Below are positions 19,674 to 28,781 of a DNA stretch of 64,000 bases, in pieces. A model generated the notes under the pieces. That model ran no database searches. It saw only the letters and a program-made list of their open reading frames with translations, and was not told the origin of the DNA. Numbering within the stretch: position 1 is the first letter of the stretch; every line of letters starts with the position of its first letter. The position numbers and the translations under genes were made by a program. This DNA is from Streptomyces sp. NBC_00377 (lineage in GTDB: Bacteria > Actinomycetota > Actinomycetes > Streptomycetales > Streptomycetaceae), in contig NZ_CP107958.1 in the NCBI RefSeq assembly GCF_036075115.1, positions 7,936,001 to 8,000,000 of the forward strand. The letters are read 5' to 3'.

Positions 19674-20612
19674 ATGATCGAGTCACGGCGGTTGACCAAG
19701 AGGTACGGCGAGAAGACAGCCGTCGACGGGCTGGACTTCGTCGTGAAGGCGGGCACGGTGACCGGCTTCCTCGGGCCCAACGGCGCGGGCAAGTCCACGA
19801 CCATGCGCATGATCGTCGGCCTGGACGCCCCGACGAGCGGCTCCGTCACCGTGAACGGCCACCGCTACGCCTCGCACCGGGCGCCGCTCCAGGAGGTCGG
19901 CGCCCTCCTGGAGGCGAAGTCGATCCACCCCGGCCGCTCGGCGTACAACCACCTGCGGGCCCTCGCGCTGACACATGGCATTCCGGGCCGCCGGGTCGAC
20001 GAGGTCATCGACCTCGCAGGCCTGGGCAGCGTCGCGAAGAAGCGGGCCGGCGCCTTCTCCCTCGGGATGGGCCAGCGGCTGGGCATCGCGGCGGCGCTGC
20101 TGGGCGACCCGCAGACGGTGATGCTGGACGAGCCGGTGAACGGGCTGGACCCGGAGGGTGTGCTCTGGATCCGCAACCTGCTCAAGGGACTCGCCGACGA
20201 GGGCCGGACGGTGTTCGTGTCGTCGCACCTCATGAGCGAGATGGCGCTGGTGGCGGACCACCTGATCGTCGTGGGGCGTGGCCGGCTGCTGGCCGACACC
20301 ACCGTCGCGGACCTGATCCGCGAGGCGGGCGGGGACACGGTGAAGGTGGTGACGCAGGACCCGTCGCGGCTGCGGGACGTCCTGGCCGGGCCGGGTGTCG
20401 ACGTCACGGGTCGGATCGGATCCGAGGAGCTACAGGTGAACGGGCTGACCGCCCGCGAGATCGGGCTGAAGGCGGCCGAGCACGGGATCGCACTGTTCGA
20501 GCTGAGCGCGCGGACCGTGTCGCTGGAGGAGGCATTCATGGACCTGACCAGGGATGCCGTGGAGTACCACGGCACCACGACCGGCATCGAGACCCTGGGG
20601 AGGCTCGCATGA
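19674..20612 (+). CDS. ABC transporter ATP-binding protein
   Basis: 312 residues with all nucleotide-binding motifs: Walker A GPNGAGKST (about 39-47), signature FSLGMGQRLGIAAALLG, Walker B VMLDEP followed by VNGLDPEG, and H-loop SSHLMSEM. The C-terminal 90 residues resemble the DUF4162-like extension of multidrug or bacteriocin-resistance exporters. It powers the ABC-2 permease encoded next, whose ATG overlaps this stop (ATGA). The ATG at 19674 (MIESRRLTKRYGEK) fits the family; the frame upstream does not. The following histidine kinase and response regulator suggest that the exporter responds to a membrane-active compound or envelope stress. Confidence 0.92.
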   Translation: MIESRRLTKRYGEKTAVDGLDFVVKAGTVTGFLGPNGAGKSTTMRMIVGLDAPTSGSVTVNGHRYASHRAPLQEVGALLEAKSIHPGRSAYNHLRALALTHGIPGRRVDEVIDLAGLGSVAKKRAGAFSLGMGQRLGIAAALLGDPQTVMLDEPVNGLDPEGVLWIRNLLKGLADEGRTVFVSSHLMSEMALVADHLIVVGRGRLLADTTVADLIREAGGDTVKVVTQDPSRLRDVLAGPGVDVTGRIGSEELQVNGLTAREIGLKAAEHGIALFELSARTVSLEEAFMDLTRDAVEYHGTTTGIETLGRLA

Positions 20613-21448
20613 GCACCCTCACCGCAACCGCGGAGGAACCCCGGACCACCCCCGCCCGCCCCGTCTACCGGGTGACCGGACGGCGTGTGCTCTCCTCCGA
20701 ATGGGCCAAGTTGTGGTCCCTGCGCTCCACCTGGATCACCTTGGGCCTGGGCCTGCTGTTCCTGGTGGCCTTCGGCCTCATCGCCGCGAGCCGCTACAAG
20801 TCGGGGATCGACTCCGGCAACCTGGACCGGGACTTCGCCGACTCGACGACCGTGAGCCTGTCTCTCTTCGGTACGAACTTCGCCCAGCTGGCCCTGGGCG
20901 TGCTCGGCGTGCTGGTCACGGCGGGGGAGTACTCGACCGGCATGATCCGCTCGACGCTGGCGGCGGTGCCCCGCCGGCTGCCCGTGCTGTGGTCCAAGGC
21001 GGCCGTGTTCGGGCTGGTCGCGATGGTGGTGGGGACGCTGGGGGCGTTCGTCACCTTCCTGATCGGGAGCGGAATCGTCTCCGGCACACCCGCGGCCATG
21101 AGCCTCTCGCACGCGGGTGTCCTGCGGAGCCTGCTGGGCGCGGGGCTCTACCTCGGCCTGGTCGGGGTGATCGGCGCCGCCCTGGGCGCGCTGCTGCGGT
21201 CGGTGGCCGGCGGAATCTCGGTTCTGGTGGCTACCCTGATGCTGATCCCGGGACTCGTCTCACTGCTGCCGAGCTCCTGGCAGAACGACATCAGCCCCTA
21301 TCTGCCGTCCAACGCGGGTCAGTCGATGTTCGCGCTGACCCACGACGCCACGTCCCTGTCGCCGGGCGCCGGACTGCTGGTGTTCCTGTGCTGGACGGCG
21401 CTGGCGCTGGGCGGTGCGGCGTACCGCCTCGTGCGCAGTGACGTCTGA
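20609..21448 (+). CDS. ABC-2 type transporter permease
   Basis: 279 residues with six probable membrane segments (ITLGLGLLFLVAFGLIA; LSLFGTNFAQLALGVLGVLV; AAVFGLVAMVVGTLGAFVTF; SLLGAGLYLGLVGVIGAALG; ISVLVATLMLIPGLVSLL; GLLVFLCWTALALGGAAY), preceded by a soluble N-terminal stretch with RVLSSEWAKLWSLRSTW, characteristic of ABC-2 permeases in actinomycetes. TAGEYSTGMIRSTLAAVPRR is the typical cytoplasmic loop. It should form the export channel with the preceding ATPase, with which it overlaps by four bases. Substrate unknown. Confidence 0.9.
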   Translation: MSTLTATAEEPRTTPARPVYRVTGRRVLSSEWAKLWSLRSTWITLGLGLLFLVAFGLIAASRYKSGIDSGNLDRDFADSTTVSLSLFGTNFAQLALGVLGVLVTAGEYSTGMIRSTLAAVPRRLPVLWSKAAVFGLVAMVVGTLGAFVTFLIGSGIVSGTPAAMSLSHAGVLRSLLGAGLYLGLVGVIGAALGALLRSVAGGISVLVATLMLIPGLVSLLPSSWQNDISPYLPSNAGQSMFALTHDATSLSPGAGLLVFLCWTALALGGAAYRLVRSDV

Positions 21449-21465
21449 GCCCGCACCGTGGACAG

Positions 21466-22758
21466 GTGACGTCCGTGACCACCGATGACCTCAGCGGAAT
21501 GGGACCGCTGGTCGCCCGACTGTCCCGGGGCGGCCAGCGGCTGCGGCATGCCGACCGGACACATCCCTGGGTGCTGGACACCGCGGTCGTCGTCCTGGTC
21601 TTCCTGATGTTCTGCCTGCCCGACCTGATCCACGGCGGTGTGGACGACGGCGACGGCCCGCGCCGGTTCCGGCTCGCCTTCACCGAGCTGCCAGTAGCGG
21701 GGATGCTGGCCGTGCAAGCGGGACTGGTACTGCCCCTGCTGTGGCGGCGACGCAAGCCCGCGGCGGCCTTCGCCGCCATCACTGCGGTGTTCGTCCTCCA
21801 ATGGTCCCTCGGCGCCCCACTGCGTGCGGACATCGCCCTCTTCATCGCCCTGTACAGCCTGGCCCTGCACGGGCGACTGCGACAGCTGCCGTGGGCCTGT
21901 GCGGCCGCGGCGGGCGCCCTGGCGCTGGTCGCGGTCCGCGCGTCCTCGGCCGTGTCCGTCGGGGACGCACTGTTCTTCCTGCTGAGCACGGCGACCGCGG
22001 CCCTCGCGCTCGGCCTCATGGTACGAATCCGGCGGGCCCAGCTGGCCGGTCTGCGGGAGCGCGCGGCCCGGCTGGAGATCGAGCGCGACCAGCGCAGCAG
22101 GCTGGCCACGGCCACCGAACGCACCCGGGTCGCCCGCGAGATGCACGACATCGTCGGCCACAACCTGTCCGTCATCATCACGCTCGCCGACGCCGGCGCC
22201 TACGCCACGGACATCGCACCCGAACGGGGCAAGGAGGCCCTGGAGCTCATCGGCGACACCGGCCGGCAGGCCCTCGGCGAGCTGCGGCGCGTGCTCGGCG
22301 TGCTGCGCGAGGCCGCGGACGCCCCCGCGGGCGGGCCCGAGCTCAGCCCGCAGCCCGGCATCACGGACATCGAAGCGTTGTGCGTCAAGGTGCGCGCGGC
22401 AGGACTCGAGGTCCGCTACCGGACCTCCGGCGACGTGGACGCCCTGGACAGCGGGGTGCAGCTGACGGTGTACCGCATCGTCCAGGAAGCCCTCACCAAC
22501 ACCATGAAGCACGCCGCCCCCGACACCCGGGTACACCTGGCGATCCTCGCCGAGGACAGCCGGCTGACCATCAGGGTCCAGGACATCGGCCCGGGCACCT
22601 CACCCGGACCGCCGAACGAGGAAGGACATGGCCTGGTGGGCATGCGGGAGAGAGCTGCCTTGTACGGCGGCACCGTCAGCGCGGGACCGGCGGCCGGTGG
22701 AGGATGGAGCGTCGAGGCCGTCCTCGACCTCACACCCGGAAGCGGCGGTGACCGATGA
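21466..22758 (+). CDS. Sensor histidine kinase (HisKA_3/NarL-type)
   Basis: 430 residues. Four or five N-terminal membrane segments (about 30-175) are followed by a coiled helix and the dimerisation domain with the phosphoacceptor His in TRVAREMHDIVGHNLSV. The C-terminal HATPase_c domain carries the N-box QEALTNTMKHA and G-boxes VQDIGPGT and GHGLVGMRERA. It should autophosphorylate on His and pass phosphate to the response regulator encoded next (ATGA overlap). GTG at 21466 or 21475 are both possible starts. Co-transcription with an ABC exporter resembles systems that sense cell-envelope damage; the short extracytoplasmic loops suggest sensing within the membrane. Confidence 0.9.
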   Translation: MTSVTTDDLSGMGPLVARLSRGGQRLRHADRTHPWVLDTAVVVLVFLMFCLPDLIHGGVDDGDGPRRFRLAFTELPVAGMLAVQAGLVLPLLWRRRKPAAAFAAITAVFVLQWSLGAPLRADIALFIALYSLALHGRLRQLPWACAAAAGALALVAVRASSAVSVGDALFFLLSTATAALALGLMVRIRRAQLAGLRERAARLEIERDQRSRLATATERTRVAREMHDIVGHNLSVIITLADAGAYATDIAPERGKEALELIGDTGRQALGELRRVLGVLREAADAPAGGPELSPQPGITDIEALCVKVRAAGLEVRYRTSGDVDALDSGVQLTVYRIVQEALTNTMKHAAPDTRVHLAILAEDSRLTIRVQDIGPGTSPGPPNEEGHGLVGMRERAALYGGTVSAGPAAGGGWSVEAVLDLTPGSGGDR

Positions 22759-23423
22759 CCACCGTGCTCATCGTGGACGACCAGCCTCTGCAACGCTACG
22801 GCTTCCACCTGCTCCTGGACTCCGTCCCCGAGACCGACGTCGTCGGCGAGGCCGCGCACGGCGCCGAGGCCGTCCGCAAGGCGGCCGAACTGCGTCCCGA
22901 CGTCGTCCTGATGGACGTCCGCATGCCCGGCATGGACGGCATCGAGGCCACCCGCCGCATCGTCGCCGCCGGTGACCGTTCACGTGTCCTCGTGCTCACG
23001 ACGTTCGACCTCGACGAGTACGTCCACGCCGCCCTGCGGGCCGGCGCGAGCGGCTTCCTCCTCAAGGACGCCCGCCCCGAGGAGCTCCTCGCCGGGATCC
23101 GCGCGGTCGCCGTCGGCGACGCTGTCATCGCGCCCGCTCTCACCCGCCGCCTCCTCGACGAGTTCGCCCAGTACGTCCCCTCCCACCGAACTGTCCCGTC
23201 CGAGGACCTGAGGCTCACCTCCCTGACCGACCGGGAGCGCGAGATCCTCGTGGCCGTCGGCAAAGGCTGGACCAACGGGGAGATCGCCGCGCGGTTCGTT
23301 CTGTCCGAGTCCACGGTCAAGACGCACGTCGGCCGTGTCCTGGCCAAGATCGGCGCCCGCGACCGCATCCAGGCCGTGATCTTCGCCTACGACCACGGCC
23401 TCGCCCGGCCCGCCGTGGACTGA
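22755..23423 (+). CDS. NarL/LuxR-family response regulator
   Basis: 222 residues. The receiver domain (1 to about 120) has acidic DD at 9-10, phosphoacceptor Asp in VVLMDVRMPGMDG, Thr in VLVLTTF and Lys in GFLLKDA. The C-terminal LuxR-type helix-turn-helix contains LTDREREILVAVGKGWTNGE and STVKTHVGRVLAKI. It is the partner of the preceding histidine kinase, with overlapping start and stop. It probably binds upstream of its own operon, for example near the palindrome at 19547-19558. Confidence 0.93.
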   Translation: MTTVLIVDDQPLQRYGFHLLLDSVPETDVVGEAAHGAEAVRKAAELRPDVVLMDVRMPGMDGIEATRRIVAAGDRSRVLVLTTFDLDEYVHAALRAGASGFLLKDARPEELLAGIRAVAVGDAVIAPALTRRLLDEFAQYVPSHRTVPSEDLRLTSLTDREREILVAVGKGWTNGEIAARFVLSESTVKTHVGRVLAKIGARDRIQAVIFAYDHGLARPAVD

Positions 23424-23686
23424 ACCGGCGAACGGCCGCCGGCTGTGATCCGGGAGCCCGTCACGCGGCTGCCCCTGGGCGCTCACCGAAGGCCCGGCCG
23501 ACGCCGTGACGGCGAAAAACCTGGTATGCGGAGCCGACGCGACCAGGTAACGTCTTGGTCATGTTCTTCCAGACGCCGATTTACGAGTGAGAGCGTGACG
23601 GGCCCCTGCTGACGTCCTTCGACGTAGCCGCGCCCGTCGCCCACCGATGAATCCGTAGATCACTTCACATCATTCCGGGAGAACCC

Positions 23687-23896
23687 GTGAGCAAGAACAT
23701 CAACAACCCAGTGGGCATGGGCGGCGGCCAGCGCAAGAAGCTGTCCCGCGCCGAACGGCAGAACAACGGTCCGTACCGCAACCTCGACCGCCAGGGCGCC
23801 GCCGACCAGAAGGCGGAGCTGGTGCGCAAGATGCGCGAGAAGGCAGGCACAGCCGAGGACGCCGGGCAGACGGGCGACAACACCGCACAGAGCTGA
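23687..23896 (+). CDS. Small basic protein, DUF6243-like
   Basis: 69 residues, highly charged, from the GTG at 23687 with a GGGAGAA ribosome-binding site. It starts MSKNINNPVGMGGGQRKKLS and continues with a basic, probably helical middle (ADQKAELVRKMREKAG). No signal peptide or membrane segment is seen. It resembles small proteins widespread in Streptomyces that I recall as DUF6243; no function is known. A strong terminator follows it directly. The 263 bp between the response-regulator gene and this one hold no other gene. Confidence 0.75.
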   Translation: MSKNINNPVGMGGGQRKKLSRAERQNNGPYRNLDRQGAADQKAELVRKMREKAGTAEDAGQTGDNTAQS

Positions 23897-23928
23897 CGCA
23901 CCGCCACCGCAGGGCGGCACCGCACGGG

Positions 23929-23965
23929 GCAGGGCCCGGACCACGACACGTGGTCCGGGCCCTGC
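23929..23965. terminator. Strong hairpin terminator
   Basis: A perfect 17-bp stem (GCAGGGCCCGGACCACG and its complement) closes on a 3-base loop, 33 bp after the small protein gene. There is no clear U-run, as is common in actinomycetes. Confidence 0.85.
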
Positions 23966-24126
23966 TGTGATGACGCTCTTTGAAAAATCCCATGCTTGGG
24001 AGTGGGACAGACCGCCTCGCTGAGACTCCCCACCCGCCCGCCGCCGTCACGCACGCCCTCTCACGCGGTCCTGACCGGTGCGGCACAATCGCGGTCAACT
24101 GGGCAGCCAACGGTGGGGGTGGGAAC

Positions 24127-24789
24127 GTGGGGCGTTTTGGCTCGCGAAGCCGACGTAAGGGCATACCGAACGAGCCGGCACTCCTGGCGGCGGCTGCTGA
24201 GAACCCCGGTGGCAGCGTCGCCGAGATCGACCCGACGTATATCGACGACCCGAACGGCTACGTCCCGCCCGAGGCAATCCGCGGCGCGTGGCTGGTGGAC
24301 GACAGCGGGAAACTGACAGGTGAGTACCAGGAGAATCCCCGTCACGGGGTGCCGCAGGACAACTTCAGCAAGCTCACCGACCCTGATCACTGGCTTGGCT
24401 GGCTCGGCGACGATCCCGCGACCGCCGTCCGGAAGGGCATCGAAGAGTCCTTGCGTGCCCAGGTGGCAGACGCAGTGGTCGAGTGGGTCAAGATCCTGGA
24501 AACGCCTCGGTTTCTCACGAGTGGGCGTCGACATCGTGAGGACGAACAGGTCATGTTGGTCACTCGCGCGGCACTCGCCGCGCCGTTTGCGTTGTCCGTG
24601 CGCACCACGCAGCACGGGCGTTCCATCCTCCTGGGGGTGTTTTCCTGGGCGGCGGTGAACCTCTCACCGCCCGAAGTCCGCAGGGACCGGCACTGGTTCG
24701 ACCTGGGCGTCGGGCTGGACTGGGCCGGTGAACGGCTTCAAGAGCGGATCTACGAGATCGACGGTGCGGACGGCACCGCCGAGCGCTAG
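24127..24789 (+). CDS. Hypothetical protein of unknown function
   Basis: 220 residues from the GTG at 24127, chosen because it follows a GGGGGTGGG ribosome-binding site and because coding character begins there; an ATG at 23980 would add 49 low-quality residues. The protein has a basic start (GRFGSRSRRKG), an acidic middle with DPTYIDDPNGYVPPEAIRGAW and DPDHWLGWLGDDPATAVR, and a mixed alpha/beta C-terminus. No membrane segment, signal peptide or known catalytic motif was recognised. It is a single gene after the terminator at 23929-23965. Confidence 0.6.
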   Translation: MGRFGSRSRRKGIPNEPALLAAAAENPGGSVAEIDPTYIDDPNGYVPPEAIRGAWLVDDSGKLTGEYQENPRHGVPQDNFSKLTDPDHWLGWLGDDPATAVRKGIEESLRAQVADAVVEWVKILETPRFLTSGRRHREDEQVMLVTRAALAAPFALSVRTTQHGRSILLGVFSWAAVNLSPPEVRRDRHWFDLGVGLDWAGERLQERIYEIDGADGTAER

Positions 24790-24870
24790 AGCGGCAATGC
24801 CATTTCGTACCGGGGGTCAGTCCCCTCGTACGTGGGAGTTCGTACGCACTCGGAACCCGGCGTTCATGCT

Positions 24871-24972
24871 GGTAACGGGCCGTACCTGATCGACCGTGTC
24901 GACGGCGGACTGCACCCGATCGGCGTCGTCTCTGCGGTAACCGGGCAGTGGGAGTCCGACTATCGAGCCCGA
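24871..24972 (+). pseudogene. Possible remnant of a YrhB/Imm35-like protein
   Basis: One plus-strand frame gives GNGPYLIDRVDGGLHPIG, then VVSAVTGQWESDYRAR, which reads like the C-terminal half of YrhB-domain (Imm35-like) proteins of Streptomyces. The frame loses this character at both ends and has no start with a ribosome-binding site. The rest of 24790-25095 shows nothing else. The assignment is from memory of the family and is tentative. Confidence 0.3.
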
Positions 24973-25095
24973 AGGTGCACTGTTCGGTGCTCCTGGCTGG
25001 TGGTCACGTCCCCGCCGCGCCTTCCTCGGTACGGTCCCTTCGGGTCGTCCCATTCGGGCAGCCGACGTGACAGCGCCGTTCCGGGCCCTCGCCGG

Positions 25096-26148
25096 TCACG
25101 GTGTGCCGTTCCTTTGCCGCACCGGGCGCCGTGTGGACCGGCGAGGGGCCAGCACCGGGTGCACGAGCCGGCGCCGGTCAACATCGCTGCGGGCATTGAT
25201 GACAGCGATCAGCAGATCCACCGCTTCGCCGCTCACCCGGTCCGGACGGAGGCTGAGCGTGGTGACGGGCGGAGTGGTCGTCGCGTAGTCAGGATCCTCG
25301 CTGATGCACGCCACCAGCAGATCCTGCGGCACTCGCAGACGGTGGTGGCGAACGGCGGCGAGGATGTTGTGACCGGAGTCGGAGTAGGCGCCGACGACGG
25401 CATCCGGTCTCGGATCGTGGTCGAGCAGCCGGCTGACCGCGGCCTGTTCGGCCGTGAAGTAGTCGGGCAGCGACGCGTACTCCTCCACGAGGGCGGGCAT
25501 GCGGTGTTCGTCGCACCAGGACTGGTAGGCGTGCGCGATCAGGCGCGGGTACGCGTCGTCGTGAAGGGGCAGGGCGAGCCCGATCCGCCGGGCGCCGGAC
25601 TCCGCGAGGTGGTCGAGCAGCAGGCGCAGGCCCGCTTCGCAGTCGGCGTCCACCCACGCGTCGTCCCACTGCGGCTGGGGCGGCCGGCCTTGGCAGACCA
25701 TCGGTATGCCACGCTCTCGCAGGATGGAACGCACCGGGTCGTCCGCGCGCGGATCGACGTGGATGACGCCGTCCATCGGCGCGTTGAGCCACATCCACGG
25801 TGACATCGAACTCGGCATCACTTGAAGCAGATAGCCGCGCTTGTGCGCCGCCGCCATGGCGCCCAGCGCCAGCTGTGCGTAGTAGGGGATCTCGGTGTAC
25901 GGGACGGGAAGGTCGCCGTACGTCGTCATGGTCAGACCGAGCACTCCGGTGCCGCCGCGGGCCAGGGCACGGGCCGTGCTGGCCGGGGCGTAACCGAGTT
26001 CGCGTGCCGCGGCCAGCACACGCTGCCTGGTCGTCTCGGACAGTCGCCCGGTGCCGTTCAGCGCATTCGACACCGTGGCCGTGGACACGCCGGCATGTGC
26101 GGCCACGGTATCCAGCGTGGGACGCCGCCAGACACGCGAGCTCGTCAT
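25096..26148 (-). CDS. LacI-family transcriptional regulator
   Basis: 350 residues. The N-terminal helix-turn-helix and hinge are clear (TLDTVAAHAGVSTATVSNAL, TRQRVLAAARELGYAP, STARALA), followed by a periplasmic-binding-protein-like sensor domain (GVLGLTM onwards, with GVIHVDPRADDPVRSIL and RIGLALPL). It should be a sugar-responsive repressor. The ATG at 26148 (MTSSRVWRR) fits the family; the upstream extension does not. A palindrome TTAAGGCCTTAA at 26190-26201, about 40 bp upstream, is a likely autoregulatory operator. No sugar-uptake or hydrolase gene is immediately adjacent, so the target is unclear. Confidence 0.9.
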   Translation of the reverse strand: MTSSRVWRRPTLDTVAAHAGVSTATVSNALNGTGRLSETTRQRVLAAARELGYAPASTARALARGGTGVLGLTMTTYGDLPVPYTEIPYYAQLALGAMAAAHKRGYLLQVMPSSMSPWMWLNAPMDGVIHVDPRADDPVRSILRERGIPMVCQGRPPQPQWDDAWVDADCEAGLRLLLDHLAESGARRIGLALPLHDDAYPRLIAHAYQSWCDEHRMPALVEEYASLPDYFTAEQAAVSRLLDHDPRPDAVVGAYSDSGHNILAAVRHHRLRVPQDLLVACISEDPDYATTTPPVTTLSLRPDRVSGEAVDLLIAVINARSDVDRRRLVHPVLAPRRSTRRPVRQRNGTP

Positions 26149-26189
26149 GTGTACCCCATGTTCCCCAACAGCCCCGTGACGGCTTGTGG

Positions 26190-26201
26190 TTAAGGCCTTA
26201 A
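26190..26201. promoter_or_regulatory. Palindromic candidate operator of the LacI-family regulator
   Basis: TTAAGGCCTTAA is a perfect 12-bp palindrome in an A+T-richer patch just upstream of the regulator start. A related AGTTAATCAGA lies near 26249-26259. LacI-family proteins often repress themselves through such central-CG or GC palindromes. Confidence 0.5.
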
Positions 26202-26480
26202 TCAACCAGCGTGCTCAGCGGCGGCCTGGATCGGCCGCCGGGTAGGGAGTTAATCAGATGCCAGATGTCCAAACCCTGGTCTCCGGACGGGTGGTCCACG
26301 ACGCGGGATCGGAGACGGGACGGGCCCGAGCCGAGGCGGCGTAGCGCATGGGCGCGCCGGGCGCCGGCCGAGGGGTCGCAGTGCGCCCCGTAGGGCGCGG
26401 TGTGGTCCGCTCGATCAGCGTGCCGATCGCGGAACAAGAACGGTCGAGGCCAAGGAGAACTCTCCGTTCCTGAATGCGTC

Positions 26481-26520
26481 ACCAGAACAAGAACAAGAAC
26501 CAGAACCAGAACCAGAACAG
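26481..26520. repeat. Hexanucleotide tandem repeat ACCAGA/ACAAGA
   Basis: About six and a half units of ACCAGA or ACAAGA run in phase immediately before the ribosome-binding site and GTG start of the reductase gene. The tract is strongly purine-biased and unlike the surrounding sequence. Confidence 0.9.
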
Positions 26521-26531
26521 AAGAGGAAGCG

Positions 26532-27869
26532 GTGGAAGCGACATATACACAGGTGCGGCGAGGTACCACACCTCCGGTGGTTGCGGCGCGCTGGGCGCTG
26601 TGGACGTTTGTCGTCGTCAACCTGTTGATCGTCGAGGTCCTGTTCCTCACCGCCGGGACCGGGCAGAACGGGGTGCTCACGGTCGCCCGGTTCTTCGGCC
26701 TGCACGCCGCCGTGCTGATGCTGTTCCAGCTGCTGCTGGTGGCCCGGCTGCCGTGGCTCGACCGCCGTATCGGCATGGACAGGTTGACGGTGTGGCACCG
26801 GTGGGTCGGCTTCACCCTGCTGTGGACCATCCTCACCCACGCCGTACTGGTGGTGCTCGGGTTCGCGAGACTCGGTGACGCGTCGATGACGAGGACGTTC
26901 CTCTCGCTGGCCGGAGTGCCGGCCTCCCTGCTCGGGATGGGGGCCGCGGCGATCGTCGTCGTGGTCGCCGCGGTCTCCGCCCGGTATGTGAGGCAGCGGC
27001 TGCGGTACGAGACCTGGCACGGCCTGCACCTGCTGCTGTACCTGGCGTTGGGGCTGGCGTTCGTCCACCAGTTGCAGGAGACCACGACCTTCACCTCCTC
27101 CGCGCCCGCGCAGATCTACTGGTGGGCCCTATGGCTGTTCGCGTTGGGTGCCCTGGTCACGGGCCGGATCGTCATGCCTCTGTGGCGCAACGCCTATCAC
27201 CGATTCGAGGTCACAGCGGTGGTGCCGGAGTCGGACGACGTGGTGTCGGTGCACGTCACCGGCCGCCACCTCGACAGGCTGCCGGCCCGGGCCGGTCAGT
27301 TCTGCATCTGGCGGTTCCCCGGGCACAACCACTGGTGGCTGGCGAACCCGTTCTCGCTGTCGGCGGCACCCGACGGCCGCACGTTGCGCCTGACCGCCAA
27401 GGCGGCCGGCAGCACCAGCGCCGGCCTGCGGCATGTCCCGGTCGGCAGCCGCGTGTTCGTCGAGGGGCCGTACGGGGCATTCACCTCATTGCACCGAACG
27501 CGGCCCGGCGCACTGCTGATCGCCGGAGGGGTGGGGATCACGCCGGTTCGAGCCCTGCTGGAGGAGGAACCGGCCGGCGACGTCGTCGTGCTCTACCGGG
27601 TGCGCAGCGAGAACGACGCCGTGCTGGTCGACGAGGTCCGAGCCCTGGTCGCGGACCGCGGTGGGCAGCTGCACCTGCTCACCGGCCGTACAGGTGAGGG
27701 GAACCCGCCCTTCGAGCCGGACGGTCTCCGCGCCCTGGTTCCCGACATAACCGAACGCGACGTGTACGTCTGCGGCCCGCCGGCGATGACCTCGGCCGTG
27801 CTCAGCGCCCTGCGGACGCTGAAGGTTCCCCACCGGCACGTGCACGCCGAGCGGTTCGGCCTGGCCTGA
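26532..27869 (+). CDS. Ferric-reductase-like transmembrane flavoprotein (ferredoxin reductase family)
   Basis: 445 residues from the GTG at 26532, which follows AAGAGGAAGCG. The N-terminal half has six membrane segments with haem-ligand-type His residues (LTVWHRWVGFTLLWTILTHA and TWHGLHLLLYLAL). The C-terminal half is an FAD/NAD(P)H ferredoxin-reductase-type module with FAD-binding WLANPFSLS, LLIAGGVGITPVRALLEE and DVYVCGPPAMTSAV. It resembles FRE/NOX-type proteins that move electrons across the membrane to ferric iron or another acceptor. The longer frame, starting further upstream, would translate the hexanucleotide repeat as a (TR)n tract and is less likely. It stands alone. Confidence 0.87.
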   Translation: MEATYTQVRRGTTPPVVAARWALWTFVVVNLLIVEVLFLTAGTGQNGVLTVARFFGLHAAVLMLFQLLLVARLPWLDRRIGMDRLTVWHRWVGFTLLWTILTHAVLVVLGFARLGDASMTRTFLSLAGVPASLLGMGAAAIVVVVAAVSARYVRQRLRYETWHGLHLLLYLALGLAFVHQLQETTTFTSSAPAQIYWWALWLFALGALVTGRIVMPLWRNAYHRFEVTAVVPESDDVVSVHVTGRHLDRLPARAGQFCIWRFPGHNHWWLANPFSLSAAPDGRTLRLTAKAAGSTSAGLRHVPVGSRVFVEGPYGAFTSLHRTRPGALLIAGGVGITPVRALLEEEPAGDVVVLYRVRSENDAVLVDEVRALVADRGGQLHLLTGRTGEGNPPFEPDGLRALVPDITERDVYVCGPPAMTSAVLSALRTLKVPHRHVHAERFGLA

Positions 27870-28781
27870 GCCCCGTCTGCGGCGGTATCCGGTTCGAAGC
27901 CGAGGGGAGCGGGGAGGGGCACGGCCGGGCAGAGCCCGTGTGTGGGGGCTCTTGGCGCAGCCGTGACCGGAGGGCTCGGGACAGACGGTGCACCGAGTCC
28001 CTCGTGGCATCGGTACCATCGCGCGACGCGCGAAACCGTTCGGACGCTGCGGAGGCGGAAGCAGGAGCCATCTCCCACGGTAGGCCCCTGGCCCGCGCGG
28101 CACCCGGTGAGGGAGCGCCGCCGGGCGCCGTGCGGTCCGCCACGCGCATACGGGGGAACAGTGCCGGCGGATCCTGAGTCTCCGGAGCCGACAGTGGCTG
28201 TTCCTTCGTACACGGGCGGCCGTCGCCCGCCGACGGGCACCACGCACTGCGGCGGCCGTCGACCGCAGCCCCCTACCGCTGATCCGGCCGTGCCCCGCCC
28301 GCGAGGCAGGCCGAACTCGACCTTGCAGGATCGTGGGCGGAGCGGGAGGCGGCCCTTGAGCAGGGCACACGGCGAAGGGCCGTCCGGGGCCCGCAGTCGT
28401 GTCGTAGCAGGGCGTTCCCACTCAGAGCCGAAGCTGCGATTCAACGCCACCGACCAGCACGACAACCGCCGATAGGCCCGCACCGCGGAGCCCTCCTGCT
28501 CCGAGCAGGCTCCCCGATTCTGGTCGCTGGTACGCAGAGCTATGGCCAGCACTGCCTTCGGCACGCCCGATGAACCCACCCACCCCACCGTGAAGACCTC
28601 AGCAGCAAGCGCCACCGGCGGGGCACCGCGTCGCAGGATGGCCCTCGGGCCGGTGAGCGTTGCCCGCCCCTGCGCTCCGTCGCCGTATGAGCGCTGACGT
28701 GTCGCGTGACCCGGGCGGGCTCGGCCTTCCGCCGAGTCCGCCACGCCGGCTCCCTACCAGAGCCGGACCCGTGTCACGCCG
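27870..28781. other. Intergenic stretch with no supported gene
   Basis: Several long open frames cross this 0.9-kb stretch, but their translations are Arg/Pro/Gly-rich with no domain, no ribosome-binding site and no coherent start. I see no terminator, repeat or RNA-like structure with confidence. Confidence 0.5.

Noticed and set aside
27593..28744. 383-codon minus-strand open frame partly outside known genes
   Set aside because: It overlaps the reductase antisense, lacks domains and has the composition of a shadow frame.
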